NCBI GenBank assembly: GCA_030836965.1
Contig: JAUPLM010000254.1
Span: 1-8,390 of the forward strand
Direction: 5' to 3'
DNA: 8,390 bases
Source of the DNA: Thermodesulfobacteriota bacterium
Lineage (GTDB): Bacteria; Desulfobacterota; Desulfobacteria; Desulfobacterales; RPRI01
This document shows, piece by piece, positions 5,904 to 8,390 of this stretch (positions are counted from its first letter, which is position 1; the number at the start of each line of letters is the position of its first letter). The notes under the pieces were generated by a model. The model ran no database searches. It was not told the DNA's origin and saw nothing but the letters and a program-made list of their open reading frames with translations. The translations under genes and the position numbers were made by a program.

Positions 5904-6581
5904 ATGGAAATTGAAACAAAAGAACAGGTTTTAGAAAAAATCATGTCTCAGAAAAAGCCGGTCTGTCCGAACTGCGGCGTTGAGATGAATATCTGGGAGG
6001 TCCCTTCTATTAATTGCGGGGACGGCCTCGGATGGGGAACTCCTTATCTATATATATGCTTTAATGACGAATGCCCGCTGTATGTAAAGGGATGGGAAAA
6101 CATAAAAGACAATTATGCCCACAGCGCTTCCTACAGATGCATGAACTATCCCGGTACCGAACAATTCGAGCTCATTACGGTTTTCAGTCCGGTCGGCGCG
6201 AAAGGCCAGATTATTGATGATCAGGTGGTGGCGCAGCAGGAGGTCCTGAAAGCGGCTATAAAAAAAGGATTCTCCATTCTGGCGGACTGCTATGTATCGA
6301 AAGATACCCCATCGGTTATGAGGATTCTTCTTGACCCGACAGAACCTGCCCGTGTCAGGCTGAAGGCCGCTGAAATGATTGGTGATATTGGAGAAACAGA
6401 GGCGATCGAACCTCTCCGGAACTTAAAATTTGAAAGCAGGGTTATTCAGGAAAAGGTCGAGGAATCGGTTGCAAAAATACACGAAAAATATTTTACAAGG
6501 GAATGCCCGTTCTGCGCGGAGATAATAAAAAAGAGAGCCAATACCTGCAAACACTGCGGGAAAGAAGTGGCAGGGCAATAA
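5904..6581 (+). CDS. Zinc-ribbon / HEAT-like / zinc-ribbon protein of unknown function
   Basis: A 225-residue cytoplasmic protein with three parts. The N-terminal part (about 20-85) is cysteine-rich: CPNCG at 21-25, then Cys38, Cys52, Cys57 and Cys79. It contains LYICFNDECPLYVKGWENIKDNYAHSASYRCMNYPGT, a pattern I recognise from conserved hypothetical proteins of sulfate reducers and relatives. The middle (about 108-195) is helical; VRLKAAEMIGDIGETEAIEPL (151-171) and the following helix match a HEAT/PBS-lyase-type repeat. The C-terminus has a compact zinc ribbon, CPFC...CKHCG (Cys201, Cys204, Cys215, Cys218). The combination suggests a scaffold or nucleic-acid/protein-binding role, which is inference only. 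GGAG (5892-5895) lies eight bases before the ATG. It converges with gpmI across an intergenic hairpin. No signal peptide or membrane segment is present. Confidence 0.8.
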   Translation: MEIETKEQVLEKIMSQKKPVCPNCGVEMNIWEVPSINCGDGLGWGTPYLYICFNDECPLYVKGWENIKDNYAHSASYRCMNYPGTEQFELITVFSPVGAKGQIIDDQVVAQQEVLKAAIKKGFSILADCYVSKDTPSVMRILLDPTEPARVRLKAAEMIGDIGETEAIEPLRNLKFESRVIQEKVEESVAKIHEKYFTRECPFCAEIIKKRANTCKHCGKEVAGQ

Positions 6582-6592
6582 AAATTTATCAG

Positions 6593-6619
6593 ACAGGATT
6601 TACAGGATAAACAGGATTG
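6593..6619 (+). repeat. Three tandem ACAGGATNN nonamers
   Basis: ACAGGATTT (6593-6601), ACAGGATAA (6602-6610) and ACAGGATTG (6611-6619) abut one another just after the stop codon of the zinc-ribbon gene. This is a simple tandem repeat of a kind scattered between genes in many anaerobe genomes. It is non-coding here. Confidence 0.75.
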
Positions 6620-6625
6620 TTTGTA

Positions 6626-6648
6626 AGGCCGCTCCGAAAGAGCGGCCT
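6626..6648. terminator. Perfect 9-bp hairpin between convergent genes
   Basis: AGGCCGCTC (6626-6634) and GAGCGGCCT (6640-6648) form a fully paired, GC-rich stem around a five-base loop (CGAAA). It lies between the ends of the plus-strand zinc-ribbon gene and the minus-strand gpmI, where a bidirectional terminator is expected. There is no immediate T-run on either side; a T7 run occurs only at about 6683-6689. Intrinsic termination is therefore plausible but not certain. Confidence 0.55.
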
Positions 6649-6711
6649 GAAATACAGATCGATTAAATCTGATCATCCCCTATTTTTTTAGGCTGTTTGT
6701 ACAAAGCACTT

Positions 6712-6738
6712 CGATGTCCGAAGTCCGATATTCGATAT
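6712..6738 (-). repeat. Degenerate tandem repeat abutting the gpmI stop
   Basis: Short TCCGA/TTCGA-containing units (TCGATGTCCGAAGTCCGATATTCGATATT in two overlapping parts) repeat imperfectly up to the base before the gpmI stop (6739-6741). The units resemble intergenic TTCGA-type repeats common in anaerobe genomes. Regularity is low, so this is a tentative call. Confidence 0.45.
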
Positions 6739-8289
6739 TCAGCAGTTTACAAGCAAAGAATTCCCCGTCATAGAAGCCGGCTTTTCGATCTCCATGATCT
6801 CAAGGATAGTCGGAGCAATATCTCCCAGGGTGCCGCTTCTTAATACGGCTTTTTTTCTCGAATCATCAACCAGTATAAGAGGAACAGGATTGAGAGTATG
6901 GGCGGTATGCACATGCCCGTTTTCATCAATCATCATTTCGGCATTTCCGTGATCCGCGGTAATCAGAAGAACCCCTCCCTGTTTTTTTACCTCTTCAACA
7001 ATCTCACCCACGCAGGAATCGATTGTCTCGCACGCGTTGATCGCGGCTTTAAGAACTCCCGTATGCCCGACCATGTCCATATTTGCGAAATTGAGCACGA
7101 TAAGATCATAGTGCGCTGACTTCAAACGGGAGATCAGTTCCCGTGTCACAAGTCTTGCGCTCATCTCGGGTTTTATGTCGTATGTGGGAATATCGCGCGG
7201 GGAAGGTATAAGGCAGCGCTCTTCTAACGGAAAAGGTTTCTCTTCTCCTCCGTTGAAAAAGTAAGTTACATGGGCATACTTCTCCGTCTCGGCTATCCTG
7301 AGCTGCTTTAAACCTTTCCCGCTTATCACTTCACCGAGAATCTCCTTTAAGTGAACGGGAGGGAAAGCGACCGGCAGGGTAAATTTTTCATCATACTGGG
7401 TCATGCATACATAGCCGGCCGGTCCGGCATAACTTTCTCTCTCGAAAGATTTGAAGCCGGTATCCGTCAGGGCGCGTGTTATTTCCCTTGCCCGGTCGGA
7501 ACGAAAGTTAAAAAAGACTACGGCATCACCGTCCCGGATGATCCCTTTGGGATTTTCGTTTTCGTCCGTTATCGCGACCGGTTTGACGAATTCATCAGTC
7601 TCGCCCCTCATGTAAGCGTTTCTCACGGCATCAACCGGATCTTTTTCCTTTATGCCTTCTCCGTACGCAAAAAGCCGGAATGCCTTTTCAACCCTCTCCC
7701 ACCTGTTATCGCGATCCATTGCGTAATAACGCCCGCAAACAGATGCGATACTTCCCGTACCTGTTTTTTCGATATAATCCTTTAATCTCCGGATGTACAA
7801 TTGACCGCTGTCGGGAGGAGTATCTCTCCCGTCCAGTATCGCGTGGATATAGACATTTTCAGGGCCTTTCTCCTTTGCCATGTCGATAAGAGCTAAGAGA
7901 TGATTTATCCGGCTGTGCACGCCGCCGTCGGACAGGAGCCCCATGAAATGGAGGGAACCGCTTTTCTCCTTAACCTCCTTCATGACCCTGCAAAGGGCTT
8001 CGTTTTCGAAAAAACTTTTATCACTTATCGACTTGTCTATTCTCAAAAGATCCTGGTATACCACTCTGCCCGCTCCGATATTGAGATGCCCGACCTCGGA
8101 GTTTCCCATTATTCCTTCGGGAAGTCCGACCGCTTCACCCGAACAGAGTAAACTTGTGCGCTGATATTCCGATTTCAGCTTATCAAGAAAAGGGGTTCTT
8201 GCGAGGGCTACCGCATTTCCCTCCTGCTTATCGCTTAATCCCCAGCCGTCAAGAATCATCAACATGCAGAATCCGGGTTTACTCGACAT
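6739..8289 (-). CDS. gpmI: 2,3-bisphosphoglycerate-independent phosphoglycerate mutase
   Basis: Interconverts 3- and 2-phosphoglycerate in glycolysis and gluconeogenesis, using two Mn ions and a phosphoserine intermediate. Numbered from the start chosen here (516 residues), the landmarks are ILDGWG (Asp14), the catalytic serine in MGNSEVGH (Ser64), SDGGVHS (His125), DGRDTPP (Arg155/Asp156), CGRYYAMDRDNRWER (185-199), FFNFRSDRAREI (Arg263, Arg266), TEKYAHVTYFFNGG (Lys337), NMDMVGHTG (Asp405, His409), ADHGNAE (Asp446, His447) and HTAHT (His464). All expected metal and substrate residues are present and the length is normal. I chose ATG 8287-8289 over an upstream TTG at 8305-8307. GGGGAG (8300-8305) lies 10 bases before the ATG, whereas the TTG codon would overlap that site. 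The start overlaps the rsfS stop by 11 bases, implying an operon with translational coupling. Confidence 0.97.
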   Translation of the reverse strand: MSSKPGFCMLMILDGWGLSDKQEGNAVALARTPFLDKLKSEYQRTSLLCSGEAVGLPEGIMGNSEVGHLNIGAGRVVYQDLLRIDKSISDKSFFENEALCRVMKEVKEKSGSLHFMGLLSDGGVHSRINHLLALIDMAKEKGPENVYIHAILDGRDTPPDSGQLYIRRLKDYIEKTGTGSIASVCGRYYAMDRDNRWERVEKAFRLFAYGEGIKEKDPVDAVRNAYMRGETDEFVKPVAITDENENPKGIIRDGDAVVFFNFRSDRAREITRALTDTGFKSFERESYAGPAGYVCMTQYDEKFTLPVAFPPVHLKEILGEVISGKGLKQLRIAETEKYAHVTYFFNGGEEKPFPLEERCLIPSPRDIPTYDIKPEMSARLVTRELISRLKSAHYDLIVLNFANMDMVGHTGVLKAAINACETIDSCVGEIVEEVKKQGGVLLITADHGNAEMMIDENGHVHTAHTLNPVPLILVDDSRKKAVLRSGTLGDIAPTILEIMEIEKPASMTGNSLLVNC

Positions 8290-8390
8290 ATACTTCCGAC
8301 TCCCCAATAATATTTGCCTTATTTGTCATGCCGTCCGTCATAATTCGTTTTGCATCCGACCACAATCCCTCAAGATCATAAAACTTCCTG
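8279..8390 (-). CDS. rsfS: Ribosomal silencing factor RsfS (iojap family), C-terminal end, partial
   Basis: A reading frame enters from the window edge and ends at TAA (8279-8281), giving 36 residues. It begins RKFYDLEGLWSDAKRI, which matches the conserved C-terminal YDLE-LW-DA signature of RsfS. That protein binds ribosomal protein L14 (uL14) and blocks joining of the ribosomal subunits under starvation. The last ~20 residues (MTDGMTNKANIIGESEVYVE) form a tail beyond the conserved core. The gene sits immediately upstream of gpmI and overlaps its start by 11 bases; an rsfS-gpmI neighbourhood is familiar in deltaproteobacteria-like genomes. Only the C-terminus is in the window, so the call rests on one motif plus gene order. 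Confidence 0.85.
   Translation of the reverse strand, partial: RKFYDLEGLWSDAKRIMTDGMTNKANIIGESEVYVE

Noticed and set aside
7351..7785. Plus-strand open frame inside gpmI
   Set aside because: Antisense shadow; the gpmI frame carries all catalytic motifs across this span.
8290..8307. Longer gpmI start at TTG (8305-8307), adding six residues
   Set aside because: The Shine-Dalgarno GGGGAG overlaps this codon and is spaced correctly for ATG 8287-8289 instead; family N-termini fit the shorter form.

Overview
The window looks like chromosomal DNA of a strict or facultative anaerobe, most likely a Desulfobacterota (deltaproteobacteria-like) lineage. This is inferred from a tungsten-type aldehyde:ferredoxin oxidoreductase (AOR), DUF2148 and DUF3786 proteins, an rsfS-gpmI gene pair, and abundant small palindromic and tandem intergenic repeats. 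No rRNA, tRNA, CRISPR array, transposase or phage gene is visible.

Layout. (1) 7-2662, minus strand: a DUF2148 ferredoxin-domain protein (2144-2662), a DUF3786 protein (1343-1969) and glutaminyl-tRNA synthetase (glnS, 7-1230). GlnRS stops after 407 residues, where the family normally continues into its anticodon-binding domain. (2) 2663-2977: divergent intergenic region with candidate promoters and one copy of a ~127-bp MITE-like palindromic element. A second, inverted copy lies at 2020-2145, so the two flank the DUF2148 gene. (3) 2978-4780, plus: a complete AOR whose last residues are encoded by an octamer repeat. (4) 4898-5773, plus: a glycine-zipper lipoprotein whose first ~55 codons lie inside a 165-bp imperfect palindrome. 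(5) 5904-6581, plus: a zinc-ribbon/HEAT/zinc-ribbon protein of unknown role. (6) 6582-6738: convergent intergenic region with nonamer repeats and a perfect 9-bp hairpin. (7) 6739-8390, minus: cofactor-independent phosphoglycerate mutase (gpmI), overlapped by 11 bp by the 3' end of rsfS, which runs off the window.

Functionally this is mostly housekeeping (glycolysis/gluconeogenesis, translation) plus Fe-S and tungsten redox proteins. I see no defence system or biosynthetic cluster. What stands out is how often small repeats touch coding ends: a stop codon, an AOR C-terminus and a lipoprotein N-terminus all coincide with repeat DNA. The in-frame TAA in glnS is the other notable point.
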